The position numbers and the translations under genes are program-made. This document shows positions 22,050 through 32,940 of a stretch of 64,000 nucleotides of DNA, one piece after another. The notes under the pieces are model-generated. The model was given only the letters and a program-made list of their open reading frames with translations, had not been told where the DNA came from and searched no databases. The stretch spans positions 142,061,337 to 142,125,336 of the forward strand of contig NC_133773.1 in NCBI RefSeq assembly GCF_003597395.2, given 5' to 3'. Position 1 is the stretch's first letter. Each line of letters starts with the position of its first letter. This DNA is from Chelonoidis abingdonii (taxonomy: Eukaryota; Chordata; Testudines; Testudinidae).

Positions 22050-22460
22050 GTAACCAAGGAAACAAACAGTAGCTTTACATGTAGCTTTTCTCTCTCCCCT
22101 TTTGCAAATATAATGAGATCAATTTGCAACTTAAAAAAAAAACACCACCAAACCCCAAGGAGAAAATCATCGAATTCATTTAGGAGCTATAGAACTTGGC
22201 TGCCTCTTGGCGCTTCAAAGGATCAATTTTTTTTCCCCAGCAGGCAATAGCCAGGTAATTATGTTGCAACATGCAGCCAGTTCTAAGTCATTCAATTGTG
22301 TTCCAAAGAACTTTTACTTTTCCCATTGTTTCACTCAGGTTCTGATAACCTCCGAGGTGGGTGAGCACTGGGCAGTGTTTCACAATGAGCTTGATTGGCA
22401 GGTGATTTGTTTGCTTTCTTGTAATTGGTTTAGGCCCTGTATATATGGGTTGGTTGTCCC
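22050..22460. other. AT-rich non-repetitive block
   Basis: Contains an A run near 22132-22141 and several ATTA/TAAT words. It could be regulatory or simply neutral AT-rich DNA; no repeat family is recognised. Confidence 0.2.
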
Positions 22461-22748
22461 CCCCAGCCATTGTAGTGACAATAATAACTGAAGCAAGCCC
22501 TGAATGTTGATGGTGTAAAATGGGACCTGCACCAGTGCCAGATGTCTGCATTAGCGGTTTTTACTGGTGTAACTATGCTGGTGCAAATGGCCCTGGTCTA
22601 GCAAAACCCGTAAATTCCCAGGAGAAGCCTGGAGAAGGGGCTCCAGCTGCCACATTATTCTTGTTACAAACATATTCTGGCTGTTCCATATGATCAAGAA
22701 AAAGAAATCAGAAGGCAAAGACTGCAACAGAGAGCTTCTTTATCATGT
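22461..22748. other. Unannotated; possible old MITE remnant 22510-22600
   Basis: 'gatggtgtaaaatgggacc' and 'tactggtgtaactatgctgg' resemble degraded DNA-element sequence, without definable ends. Confidence 0.3.
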
Positions 22749-22925
22749 GTCAAGTATCAGGGGGTAGCCGTGTTAATCTGTATCCGCAAAAACAACAAGG
22801 AGTCTGGTGGCACCTTAAAGACTTAAAGATGCATCTGAAAAAATGGGTTTTGTACCCACAAAAGCTTATGCCCAAATAAATATGTTAGTCTTTAAGGTGC
22901 CACCGGACTCCTTGTTGTTTTTATA
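22749..22925. repeat. Foldback repeat, right terminus truncated
   Basis: The left end is CAAGTATCAGGGGGTAGCCG. Two inverted arms follow: 22788-22823 (AAAAACAACAAGGAGTCTGG onward) and 22887-22922 (its near-perfect reverse complement, ending CCTTGTTGTTTTTT). They are separated by about 63 bp. The sequence matches a repeat common in reptile genomes, whose expected mirror of the left end is absent here. Confidence 0.75.
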
Positions 22926-23554
22926 ACGTGTGTTCGAATGCCTAGACACCGGCTGCAATAACAGTAATATTGGTTTTCCAGGAGAGAGCAAAGTGTGCGT
23001 ATCTGCTTTAGCAGGCGGTGTCTGAACACAGAATGACAGTTACCTCTGCAGCAGAAGCAGAAGAAGGGTTTTTTTGTTTGTTTGTTATTTTAAATTTGCA
23101 GCCTGAAAGTTACATTTAGGTATTGTAAGCGAATGCTGATCAGTAACTCCTTCTGCCATATTGTTGCAGGGATCCATGTCTATTTCATCTCAGGGCTGCT
23201 TTCCCTGAAACTGATGAGGCATATGACAAATACCAGTCAACAAACAGGCAGTGTGAGACAGAGTCCGCGTGAGGCGAGCTTCTGATCTCCTTTGGCTGCC
23301 CTGGATTCATGTGCTGTGACCCAGATGACATCACATAAAAGGGGTTCTTTTCCTAGCTAACAGTGTTTCTTTCCATGAGGCTCTGGATAGACACCTGTTC
23401 GTGCCAATAGCCTCTTGGACAGGGAGAGAGAGGAGAGACATTTCCTGTGGCAGAACCCTTTTCACCAGTCTAGAAACCCTAGCTTTCTGGCATCCTTAAC
23501 AGCTTTGCTGAGGCCTAGCGGGCTGGGTGGGTACATGGAGGAAAAGGTAGCTGT
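22926..23554. other. Unannotated sequence
   Basis: Contains a (TTTG)n-like stretch near 23070-23083; no gene recognised. Confidence 0.4.
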
Positions 23555-23847
23555 GGCTACGTCTAGACTACCTGCCATATCGGCGGGTTAAAATCGATTG
23601 CTCGGGGATCGATATATCGCATCTCATCTAGACACGATATATCGATCCCTGAACGTGCTTATATCGATTCCGGAACTCCACCAACCCCAACGGAGTTCTG
23701 GAATTGACAGGGGAAGCCGCGGACATCAATCCCGTGTGGTGAGGACGGGTGAGTAATCCGATCTTAGATATTCGACTTCAGCTACGTTATTCACGTAGCT
23801 GGAGTTGCGTATCTAAGATTGATTTCCCCCCGTAGTGTAGACCAACC
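23555..23847. mobile_element. PIF/Harbinger-like MITE
   Basis: The left end GGCTACGTCTAGACTAC is matched by the reversed right end GGTTGGTCTACACTACGG. The interior is rich in self-complementary ATCGAT/TCGATATATCGA words, like the subterminal region of the larger element at 32941. Length is about 293 bp, with no coding sequence. The exact target duplication is uncertain. Confidence 0.75.
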
Positions 23848-25084
23848 CTGTGATTCTGCCCCAGGGATGTGGCTGGTATATCCAATGGGCTCGATTCAGA
23901 AGGAGGCACACCGTGGTGCCCAGCTTCAGGCCCATAACGAAGTGTTCACATTCCATTGGAGAATGCATGCCCCATGAGAGACAGCCACCCCGCAGTGGGA
24001 GAGCACAGGCCCCAAGGTGCAACCCAAACTGAAAGTCCCCACTTAGATCACCTTTGCGCTGTACCGCCACCGAGTGATTGCAGTGAACTCTAGCAGGAAT
24101 GTTGCCGTGAAGGCTTCATCTCGGGAAAAAGGATGTTTGGCGGTTGGCACTTGGTAACGGCATCCGTCTCCACACTGGCTACAATGAGCGTGGCTTGAAC
24201 GGTAAATGCAGATGTTTATACTGGGAACGCAAGAAGCAGCAATCCGGAAACCAGACCAACAGCCTCCTCCTGCTTCCCTCCACCCCCAAACTCCCCCCCA
24301 ACAACCTGATTTGCACAACCACCCACCATATGGTGTAAACAAAGAGAAGAGAAGAAAATGATCCAATTAGCACATGCAATTGCCAACTTTCAGACTACTA
24401 ATCAGCTAAGCAACTGCCCTAGGTGAGAACCTATAATCAAGGAAGTAGCAAGATCACAACAATATATAGACACGCGTGCATAGACGAGGGCTAATTGTAT
24501 AAACAAAGGCTGCGATTCTTTCCCAGATGCTGTTTAAACCTCCCAATGCCTTTATCCAGCAAAGCGATTCCACCTCTGAATCTTGGTATAAAGGTTTCTC
24601 TTTGTTTCTAAGGAGCAAGGTGGTTAGCAGAACAAGTGCAGGCACGCCAGGCTGGAGGGTGGAAGATGGGCGGAAGACTCTCGTTGCGTGCAGGCTGGGC
24701 TGCCAGAAAAACCAGCGGTGCAGGCTGAATGAATTAACGTAGCTCGGGGGATGGAGTAGAACTTGGGCTGGAGAGGGAACTTGCTGGGCGGTGGAGCTGG
24801 AATCATTTTTATGCAGGGAGGGGGGCGCTGAAGGTAGAAACCAAGTATTTGAGTTATTACTACTGCAAGCCACTGGGTTGCGGCAGCACCCCTACTTCCG
24901 GCACCTGTGTTGCTGGGTCTTTTGAGAAATGTGTTGGCTGCTGCAAGGTACCTGATTTCAGAGCTGCCTGTCGTCTCCCCAGAACTGGTCTGAGCCATGC
25001 AATGCTGTTATCATAATATCGTGCATAGACAGACATGGAGACAGCGCGGTGGGGTCCCAAGGCATGACCAGGGCTTCTAGGTGC
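23848..25084. other. Unannotated sequence
   Basis: 1.2 kb without recognisable genes or repeats. The 139- and 124-codon minus frames near 24454-24998 have no known domain. Confidence 0.4.
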
Positions 25085-26128
25085 TGTGGGAATACAAATA
25101 AATAATGAGGACAGGAGGCATACTGACAGGATCAGCGGGGGGATGTCTCCTGAGAAGCAGGGACTTAGAAAAAGATTTCGGGGTTGTGGTGAATAATCAG
25201 CTGAACAGGTATGACGCAGTGGCTGAAAGGACTAACTTGATCCTGGGATCTCGAGTAGGAGTAGAGAGGTTACAGTGCCTCTGGATTTGGCACTGGTGCG
25301 ACGGTTGCTGGAATCCTGCGTCCAGTTCTGAGTGTTGATAAATTGGAAGGGGTCAGCGGCACAGGCGCCGATTTTCCATTGTGCTTGACCCCAGCTCTGC
25401 CCCAGACCCCAGACTCTACCCCCATCCCACACCTCCCCTCAAGGCCACACCCCCACCTCTTCCTGACCCCTCCCCATAGCGTGCTGCATCCTCACTCCTC
25501 CGGCCCCCAGCCTTCTGCCTGCATGCCATGAAACAGCTAATTGCAGTGGGAGGGGCGGGATGGAGGGGGAAGTGCTGATTGGTGGGGCCTGCCGCAGGCA
25601 GGAGGTTCTGGGGCGAGGGGAAGATGCTGATAGAAAGATTTTTTCCCCCCGTGGGTGTACCAGCCCCAGAGCACCCCCAGAGTCAGCACCTATGTTCAGA
25701 GCTGCGCCCCGAGAATGATTAAAAAACCCGCCTTATAGCGACAGATTCAAGAAACTCAATTTATTTAGTGTAACAAAGATGGTTAAGGGGTGACTGGATC
25801 ACCATCTATAAGTATTTACATGGGGAGCAAATATTTGGTCATGGGTTCTTCAGTCTACCAGAGGAAGGTCTAACACAATACAGTGGCTGGAAGTTGAAGC
25901 TAGACAAATTCAGACTAGAAATAAGGCGTAAATTTTGAACAGTGAAGCTTGTGGTGGAGTCTCCTCCATCCCAGACAACTTTAAAATCAAGAGAAGACTA
26001 GATGTTTTGCTAAAAGCTCTGCTCAAAGAATTATCGTGGGGCAGTCCTCTGGCCTGCGTTATACAGGCCGTTGGACTAAGATCGCAGTGGTCCCTTCTGG
26101 GCTTGGACTCTCTGACGGGAGATTGGAT
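25085..26128 (+). mobile_element. CR1 LINE 3' region, split by a MITE
   Basis: Left part to 25359: AAAAGATTTCGGGGTTGTGG, 'aataatcagctgaacagg', 'cttgatcctgggatctcg' and 'gcgtccagttctgagtg'. Right part from 25695: 'ggttaaggggtgactggatc', 'cagtggctggaagttgaagc' and the terminal 'gatcgcagtggtcccttctg'. Frames are broken by stops. Its 'gttaaggggtgacttgatc' segment also occurs at 42715, showing a shared subfamily. Confidence 0.9.
25360..25694. mobile_element. MITE nested in CR1
   Basis: The left end CACAGGCGCCGATTTTCC pairs with the reversed right end CATAGGTGCTGACTCTGG. The CR1 is contiguous when it is removed. The flanking 8-mers GTCAGCGG and TTCAGAGC agree at 5 of 8 bases, so a hAT-size duplication is possible but decayed. 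A related copy lies at 29764-29992. Confidence 0.72.
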
Positions 26129-26925
26129 GTAATTGACTAACTTATTGTAGGTCTCAAGGGAGAAGTGTTTTCAGGAGGTGTATACTCCCCGCCCCCCATA
26201 CACCCCCCTCTCCTGATTTTCAGTCCCTTGCGCTAGTTCCTGGACAATGCTTTCTAACATGGCCCCATCAACAAGCCTGAAGCCTGCCTTGGAAAGACCT
26301 CTAAGAGTGAATGATTTGGGTCTCCATGGCTCATTCAGTCCACAGCATCTCAGCTGAGGATGCTAACGGGGGGTGGGTGGGTTTGGGGGGGTTGTGAGGT
26401 GGATACTAGTTTGGTAGGTACTGGATTGAGACCCATAAGTTTGATTTGCCATAGGAGTGTTCCATCCTCTTAGCCTGCCAGAATGCTTCACAAAGCAGTG
26501 AGAACTACACAATTGGGGCCACTTCTGCAGCTGGACTTAAGGCATTGGGCCAGTATCCTTGAAAGCTTTCTGGTTCTCATCAAGCAGCACTGCAGTTAGC
26601 GGAGGAGTCTTTCCGCCTGCTCCATTCACCCACTGGCGACTTCCATTGCCTGTCCAGTTAGAATTTGCTCCCCAGATTTTCCCATGTTCTTTGGAATTGC
26701 GTTGTGTGCTGAAATGGCGCTAGAGGGCATGGAAAGGTCGTAAGGGTCTGGCAGTGTCACCATATCCAGAGATGAGTGTCACCTTTGCTATCAGGTGTAA
26801 TTTTTATTCTTTTCTAGCAGATTTTCTTCCGAGCTTTTTTTTAATGACAGAAACAAAAGATCACAACTTGCAGCAATAACTAAAAATGATTTCTTCCTTA
26901 CCCCTAAACTGCAAACGTAGGAATA
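26129..26925. other. Unannotated sequence
   Basis: No gene or repeat recognised apart from short C and G runs near 26190 and 26380. Confidence 0.4.
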
Positions 26926-27165
26926 AAATAAAGAGCTGAACAAAGGAAAGTCAGAAAGCACAGGTGGGATGGAAATAGAAAGCGACTCAGAAGAAGGAGA
27001 GGGGAAACGAAAAGGAAAGAAATACAATTACTGAGACAATAACAGAAGGTGACCAAGAGGCAAAGATAGGGAACGAGGAAAGATAATCAAAAGAGAAGGA
27101 GAGAAAAAACAATCAGAGGAAGGAGAAATAAAAGGAAGATCATGAATAAAGATAGAAGGGGGCCG
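26926..27165. repeat. Purine-rich (GA-rich) tract
   Basis: About 240 bp with very few pyrimidines on the plus strand, made of irregular AGAAGG/GAGAAA words rather than a fixed unit. The serine/phenylalanine-rich frames on the minus strand are a consequence. Confidence 0.8.
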
Positions 27166-27424
27166 GCAGAGCTGGGCTGAGAACCGGAACTGAATGTATA
27201 ATTGGATTTCTGGCCGTGTGTGTTGTGATAAGAAATTCCGTGTGCTGATTCTTTTTAAAAATACATATTTCACTGTGAGATTTGAATATGGCCAGGCACA
27301 ACCCCATTCGCACTGAAAATAAACATCACAGACTATGTGGGGGAATAACCCTTGACAGCAGTGGGGCAGAATTGGGTACCACCAAGAGTTTTGGCCCAGG
27401 CCTCACAGGTAGTTAGGCTGTTTA
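27166..27424. other. Unannotated spacer
   Basis: No gene or repeat recognised. Confidence 0.45.
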
Positions 27425-27570
27425 TTTCACCCACCTTGTCTCTCTAACTGATTTCAGTAGAAGTTACGTTTTTTATTGGACCAACTTCTGTTGGTGAAAG
27501 AGACGAAGTTTCAAGCTACACAGAGCTTGTCTCTTTCACCAATAAAGTTAGTTCAGTCACCTTATCTCTC
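27425..27570. repeat. Foldback repeat with hairpin arms
   Basis: Arms TTGGTGAAAGAGACGAAG (27491-27508) and CTTGTCTCTTTCACCAA (27526-27542) are near-perfect reverse complements around a 17-bp loop, inside 'ttattggaccaacttctg'-type repeat sequence. It is related to 20640-20760. Confidence 0.75.
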
Positions 27571-28517
27571 TACTATCCTGAGCCCAGCATGCCTCCAACA
27601 ACATGGCAATTTGAAATCTAGGGATGTAAGGAACCTAAATATCTTTGAGGATCTGGGCTTTTGTCTTCATCTCTAGAGCATCAGTGGTTCCAGTCCATTG
27701 CGGGGCTGGTAGTGACTGAAGGTTATTACCCTCTGATTGGGGGCCTGCATTGTGGGCGGTCTCACCAAAGTCCCTGGCATCACAAATGGAAGCAACACAA
27801 TTGGCTGTAACCAGCCCCTGTTTGTTCTCTCAGCAGAGGCACCCAGGACCAGATGGGACGTAGAGACAATGAGTTAGTGTGATGTCTCTAGAAGTGCTCA
27901 GTGGATGGGAAGCCTGCCCTGTGCTTACTGGCTGTCCATGCCCTGAGCTGGCTGGCTGGCTGGCACCTTTAACTGTGCACTCACTCCTCTCCACACACAG
28001 GCAACAAAGACTTTGCAACTGGGCCCGCTCAGTGCCTGAGCTTGTTCCTTGGTAACCTGCACTACCATGGAGGAGATCCCAGCTCAGCATCAGACTCACT
28101 GGCTCCCAAGGACAGAGGAAGCCAGTAAGGGGTTCTGATGAATGCTGGCAGCGTAGGAGGGGTGGGGGGATGACAGGCTACCTCCCTTTGAAGCATGGGA
28201 CAGAGAGATGGATTTCCTCAAATTCAACTCCTGCTGGGAGGTTACCTATTCGGTTGGATGTGAGAGTTTTGGTTCAGGTTCCTTATGATTAAGGAACTCC
28301 AAACCTGCCCCAGGGCCCCATTGTGCCCGGCGCTTTGCATCCAACTGGCGGATACATCAAATGAGATATAAGCATAGCATAGCACTCATGGTCCCAGCAT
28401 ATCAGCTGCTGAGCAATTGTTTCCTTGTGGAGAGGATAAAGAATTATTTGTATTTGTTCACCTGGGCTTGATTGTTTAAGCCAAGCCAGATACTGTGTCT
28501 TTTGGACACGACTGTGA
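27571..28517. other. Unannotated sequence with (GCTG)n patch
   Basis: Contains a short GCTGGCTGGCTGGCTGGC tract near 27945-27963. No gene recognised. Confidence 0.45.
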
Positions 28518-28562
28518 AAATCTCTCTCTCTCACACACACTCTCTCTCTCTCTCTCTCTCTG
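28518..28562. repeat. (CT)n/(CA)n microsatellite
   Basis: Alternating CT repeats enclose a short CACACACA block. Frames here encode only serine/leucine or arginine/glutamate runs. Confidence 0.95.
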
Positions 28563-28589
28563 CCAGAGCACCTGATCACTACACAGAGC

Positions 28590-28810
28590 CATTGTGGTTG
28601 GGCAGGGGACTGGGAGCCAGGAGATCCAGATTCCTAGATCTGCTATGGGCTTCCTTGGGTGACCATGGGCAAGTGATTTCCTCTTGCTATGAGCCAGTTT
28701 CCTTATTTGTATAGCGGTGATCAGAAGACTTCCCCATCTGACAAGGAAGTGGCAAGACCTGAGTTTGCTAGCGTTCATGGAGTGCTTTGAAATCTTGGAT
28801 TGGAAAATGC
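28590..28810 (+). repeat. tRNA-derived SINE
   Basis: 'gttgggcaggggactgggag' and GAGATCCAGATTCCTAGATC (head), then 'ggtgaccatgggcaagtga', 'tgagccagtttccttatttg' and 'ggagtgctttgaaatcttgg' occur in SINE order. Confidence 0.75.
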
Positions 28811-29394
28811 AACAGAAGTGCCCGTATTTGCTAGTGTTTGATTGACATTAAATATTGCAATGATTCGTTATGCCTGACATGTTAATAGCTGGGGCGATAT
28901 GACCAGTAGACTCTCTAGGATGGCAGTTCAGGGATCAGAATCGAATCTAGTCTGTCAAGAAGGGCCTGGAACATTCAACCTTCCTCCTGGTTCTGTTCAG
29001 CCCCAGCCTTGGTGGAGAGGACATTCTGAGGAGTAATTCAGGAGAGGTTGCCCAGCTCCTGCCAGGAGATCTGAATTCCAGCAAGGCAGGTTCTGCCGGC
29101 ATTATGGAAGGGATTATGGATTATGAATGCAAACCTCAGGAGACCTGGGCCAACCTTCCTGAATAAAACATGACTCGTCCGTCTCCTCGTGTGCTCCAGT
29201 CACCTTAGCATAGCCTGCCTTGTGCTAATCCAGCTGCAGCTGTTTAACTTTCCTGGGTGGTTTCACCCTCGAACGTGTGTTGCTTTTATCTTCTGCAGGG
29301 CACAGCAGAGAATTCGCTGCTGTTCCTGCTGCTTCTGTGGTCCCAGAGCACTTTCGGCTCTGGGCTCAGAGTTCTGAGCTCCTGGGCCTAGATC
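28811..29394. other. Unannotated sequence
   Basis: No gene or repeat recognised. Confidence 0.45.
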
Positions 29395-29560
29395 CTCACA
29401 GGTATTTAGGTGCCTAAATCCTGTTTCAATCCATAGAGCACGTAGAGGAGTCAGCATCATGTTCCCCATGTTGGAAATGGGGGAACTGAAGTTAATTTAT
29501 TTACCCAAGGTAACCGAATGACAGAATTCAATTCTGCTGACTCCTCCTCCTGTGGATTAG
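29395..29560 (-). repeat. MIR-like SINE fragment
   Basis: Reversed order: GAAATGGGGGAACTGAAG, 'ttacccaaggtaaccgaatg' and 'aattcaattctgctgactcc'. The 'ggtatttaggtgcctaaatc' patch precedes it. Confidence 0.65.
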
Positions 29561-29763
29561 GGAGAGTCTAGAATCAGGGAGGATTGGCAATCCCAGGGTG
29601 AAACGTCCCGCTGCATCGCAGGCAATGAGGGGGCAGGGGGTCCTTGTCACAAGCTGTCTTTGGAGTCTTCGATACACAGTTCTGTGCCCTGGAGTCAGTC
29701 TGTCATCCCCATCCATGCAGGATTCCAAAGATGGTGATGGATTGATTGATTCATTATTTTTAG

Positions 29764-29992
29764 CACAAGTGGGTGCCTACTTTCCTTTTTCCAGGTGGGT
29801 GCTCCACCGCTTCCCCCAAGGCCCCAGCCTCGCTCCACCTTTTCCCACCCCGGCTCCATTCCATTCCCTCCCCCCAGCACCTCCTGCCCACCACCAAACA
29901 GCTGATCGGCAGGTGGCTAGGGGTGCTGAGCACCCACTGTTTTTTTCCGTGGGTGCTCCGGGGCTGGAGCACCCATGGAGTTGGCATCTAAG
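29764..29992 (-). mobile_element. MITE related to 25360-25694
   Basis: The end GAGCACCCATGGAGTTGGCA with the reversed terminus CTTAGATGCCAACTCCATGG, and internal GGGTGCTCCGGGGCTGGAGC, match the family seen at 25360. The opposite end is CACAAGTGGGTGCCTACTTT. The 162-aa frame across it is incidental. Confidence 0.65.
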
Positions 29993-30059
29993 ATTTCTGT
30001 TATGGTATGATCTCGAGTTCCCAGCTCACCAGTCACTTTCCGCACACGTGGTGAGACAG

Positions 30060-30300
30060 AAGATCTGCAGTCGGGGAGATGACTAGCAGGAGTAGGCACT
30101 CCCAGTCTAGCTAGTGCGGCTAACAATAGCAACGGCTGTGCAAACCCAGGTGGGCATGTTCTTGCTTTCCTAGCTTGCACTGGGGTCCATGTCACCTCAT
30201 TTCACTGCTCTTTTTAACTGCGCTTGCTAGATTAAAGCTAGCACATGGGTATGCCAACCCAGGCTGCCATCTCCCCACCGACTGCAGTGTAGACATATCC
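30060..30300. mobile_element. Harbinger-like MITE remnant
   Basis: The right end CTGCAGTGTAGACATATCC has the GTGTAGAC terminal signature, and 'ctagattaaagctagcacat' is typical of these MITEs' interiors. The left terminus is not definable. Confidence 0.5.
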
Positions 30301-30349
30301 AGAGCCTAGCCTATTCTGTATCCATTCCCATTCTGCACTCATCACCGTA

Positions 30350-31184
30350 GTATCTGAGCATAGGCGACGGAAGTAGGAGTGCTGCAGCACCCCAGGTTTT
30401 ATGTGGGGCTTCTGGCCCCGCGCCCGGGACTCCACTCCCCAGCTTGGGTCCTGGGAGCCGACCCCATGCCCCACTCCTCAGGGCTGACTCTCGCCCAAGG
30501 CGCTGCTCCCGGCCTTCCACCTGGGACTCCACTCTCCAGCTTGAGTCCTGGGAGCCACCCCCAGGCCCCACTCCTCAGGGCTGACTCCGCACCCGAGGCC
30601 CTGCTTCCAGCCTTCCGCCTGGGATGCCGCTCTCCAGCTCGGGTCCTGGGAGCCGCCCCCAGGCTCCACTCCCCAGGGCTGACTCTGCACCCAAGTCCTT
30701 GCTCCCAGCCTTCCGCCTGGGACTCCGCTCCCCAGCTCGGGTCCTGGGAGCCAGCCCCAAGCCCCATTCCCCAGGGCTGACTCCGCACCCGAGACCTTGC
30801 TCCCGGCCTTCCGCCTGGGACTCTGCTCTCCAGCTCGGGTCCTGGGAGCCACCCCTATGCCCCACTCCCCAGGGCTGACTCCGCGCCCGAGGCCCTGCTC
30901 CCGGCCTTCCGCCTGGGACTCCGCTCCCCAGCCCTATGCCCAGGGCTCAGGCCCAGCCGCTGGCCCTGTGTCTTGCTCCCCACGCCCACCCCCAGCTGTG
31001 TCCACAGTCTCAGCCCCCTTGCTCCCCATGCCTCCTGCCTCCGCTATGTGGGTCCCCACCTCTCAGAGACACAGTCCTGTTCCCTGCCTCAGCTCAGGGG
31101 GATGGGCGGCAGACAGGGGTCAGGGGACTGGCTTTCAGCGCACCCCTATGACTAAAAATGTTTCAATGCTACTGTATCTGAGCA
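30350..31184 (+). mobile_element. 813-bp insertion with 11-bp target duplication, class unknown
   Basis: The 11-mer GTATCTGAGCA flanks an 813-bp insert at 30350-30360 and 31174-31184. The insert starts TAGGCGACGGAAGTAGGAGT and ends TTTCAATGCTACT, with no inverted termini. Its core is a 98-bp minisatellite. A duplication of this length with no inverted ends suits retrotransposition, but no A-rich tail or promoter is evident. Several long frames exist on both strands, all generated by the repeat. Flanking DNA reads continuously once the insert and one copy of the duplication are removed. Confidence 0.7.
30420..30935. repeat. Minisatellite, 97-98-bp unit
   Basis: GGGCTGACTC recurs at 30481, 30578, 30676, 30774 and 30872, spaced 97, 98, 98 and 98 bp. 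There are about five and a half units. Because 98 is not a multiple of three, each frame changes phase every unit, which explains open frames in all phases. Confidence 0.95.
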
Positions 31185-31499
31185 CTGTCCAGTCCTGCAT
31201 TAAGCGAGATGGTTAACATCTGTCACGCATTTGTTCTCTCATCCTCTTCCCAGGGGCAGAAGTGCATGCAGAGACTTAGATTTTTAAAATAATATTGATA
31301 ATATATACGTACACACACATGTTGCTATATGTTTGGTAGCAAAATCAGGCCAAAGAAAAGGAACATGACTTGGAGCAGAAGGTGGGGAAGTTTTCAATTC
31401 CCTCATTTCTGGCCCCCAAGAAAGTTCTGTCTCCTGCACAGCTGAGCATTTCCCGTTATGGTACAAAGTTCCGTGGTACCTGAGAAGCAGAATTGTCAA
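31185..31499. other. Unannotated spacer
   Basis: No gene recognised; short AT-rich and (CA)n patches near 31300. Confidence 0.45.
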
Positions 31500-32111
31500 C
31501 CACGGTCTTCATCCTGGAACTTCAGGCCCTTTTAGATCTGCTGGACCCAGGCCAAGGAGTGCCTTGAAGTAAGGACCAAGACCTTCAACTTGATTCAATA
31601 TTTTCTGGGAAAGCCAGTGCTGGGAGCGGAGGACAGATCTGATGAGCTCAGAGTGGCCTGGGTTGCTGAGGGAGATGTGCTTCAGCATTGTGTACCAGGT
31701 GGAGTTTCCACCATGCTGAAGGCTTCATGCCCATGTCCTTCATGCCAAGGATGAGCGGTGACAAAAGCATGAATAACTGAGGCCAAGTCACCTTGCGCAA
31801 GGTTGGGACAGTCTTCTAGCCAGCTGGTGATGGTAGCAAGTGTCGCTCACAGATGCTGCTGTGTGAGAGCTCTCCGCTGGTGCAGAGACCGACAGCACTC
31901 CTAGGCGACAGACTGAATTGGCCAACTGTTGGTGTGAACCTTCCACCAAAGGAGACTGCACCAGGGCTGCAAACTCCTCCAAGTACTTCTGGCCGCCAAC
32001 TGGCATCACCTCTTTCTCACACGGGTTCAGCTTCACCCAGCTCTTCTCCATCCACAAGCTGATCTCATCCAAGGATGTGGGGATGTGACGAAGGGTGAAT
32101 GGAGTTAGCAC
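31500..32111 (-). mobile_element. L2-like LINE ORF2 C-terminal fragment
   Basis: The minus strand from 32111 encodes SLDEISLWMEKSWVKLNP followed by CEKEVM. This fits the conserved 'W-M-x-x-x-x-L-K-L-N-P-x-K-T-E' stretch near the end of L2/Rex1-type reverse transcriptases. Further along (about 31700-31520) it encodes SQHWLSQKILNQVEG and GLGPYFKALLGLGPADL, matching the family's usual post-RT 'H-W-L-P-V' and 'F-K-A-L-H-G-L-x-P' segments. The copy is heavily decayed, with frame changes between these parts. It differs in motif from the CR1s here and is probably much older. Confidence 0.75.
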
Positions 32112-32199
32112 CTGCTAGTTGCATGAGTAAGTAACCAAGGGATCAGGTGGGATTGTACTCGGCTAGCCCACAATGCCAGACTGCTGCGTATGTCTGCCT

Positions 32200-32335
32200 G
32201 TGGTGGGAATTACAGCCTCCATGGCTTGCCCCAGGTCACACAGGGACTCTGTAGCCAGCATAGGAACCAAACCCATATCTCCTGAGTCCTAGACCACTGG
32301 CTTAACGACAGGACCTTCCTGCAAAGATACACTGA
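32200..32335 (-). repeat. tRNA-derived SINE head fragment
   Basis: The plus strand shows CCCCAGGTCACACAGGGACT, 'ggaaccaaacccatatctcc' and 'gtcctagaccactggcttaa', the reversed tRNA-like head and following part. Confidence 0.7.
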
Positions 32336-32424
32336 TGGCCACTAGAAATGGCCTGGATGAATCTTAAAAAATTCAGCTGAGTTCCTAACTCTTCAGAAGC
32401 TTGTGATTCTCATCCTGAATCCGA

Positions 32425-32560
32425 GCGCTTTGTCCCTTTGTCTCCCCCATTTTACCAAAGAGGAAACTGAGGCACAGAGAGATGATATGGCAGGTCCCAG
32501 GCTACACAGCAAGGCAGTGGCAGGGCCACAATCATAATGGAGTTTTTGTCACCTGCTTCC
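32425..32560 (-). repeat. MIR-like SINE fragment
   Basis: CCCCATTTTACCAAAGAGG, AACTGAGGCACAGAGAGATG and 'ggctacacagcaaggcagtgg' form the reversed core and tRNA-proximal part of a MIR-type SINE. Confidence 0.8.
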
Positions 32561-32940
32561 CTGCTGAGCCCCTAATCCAGGCTGCCTGAGGTAGTGGGGA
32601 GGAAGCTTTGTCACCGTGTCACCATCGTCTCAGATAGTTTGTGGTGGAGATTTCATGAGGAAAAGGCTTTTCTAAAAGATTGATGCAAGGGAGAAAGGTT
32701 GGTCCTGTGGGTTAGGCCCAGGATAGGTACTGAATCATAGTAATGTCGGGCTGGGGGGGTCCTTGAGAGGCCATCCAGCTCAGCCTCCCATGCTGAGGCA
32801 GGAAGGAGTAAACTCAGATAATCCCTGACAGGGTTTTGTCCAACCTGTTGTTGAAAACCTCCAGTGATGGGGATTCCACAGCCACCTTGGAAACCTGTTC
32901 CAGTGCTTAACTACCCTTCCAGAGTTAGAAAGTTTTCGTA

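Noticed and set aside
28518..28562. Array-like repeats suggestive of a CRISPR or tandem gene
   Set aside because: It is a plain dinucleotide microsatellite; no spacer-repeat alternation exists anywhere in the window.
30379..30865. Several 84-133 codon frames on both strands
   Set aside because: All lie on the 98-bp minisatellite; the unit is not a multiple of three, so open frames appear in every phase.
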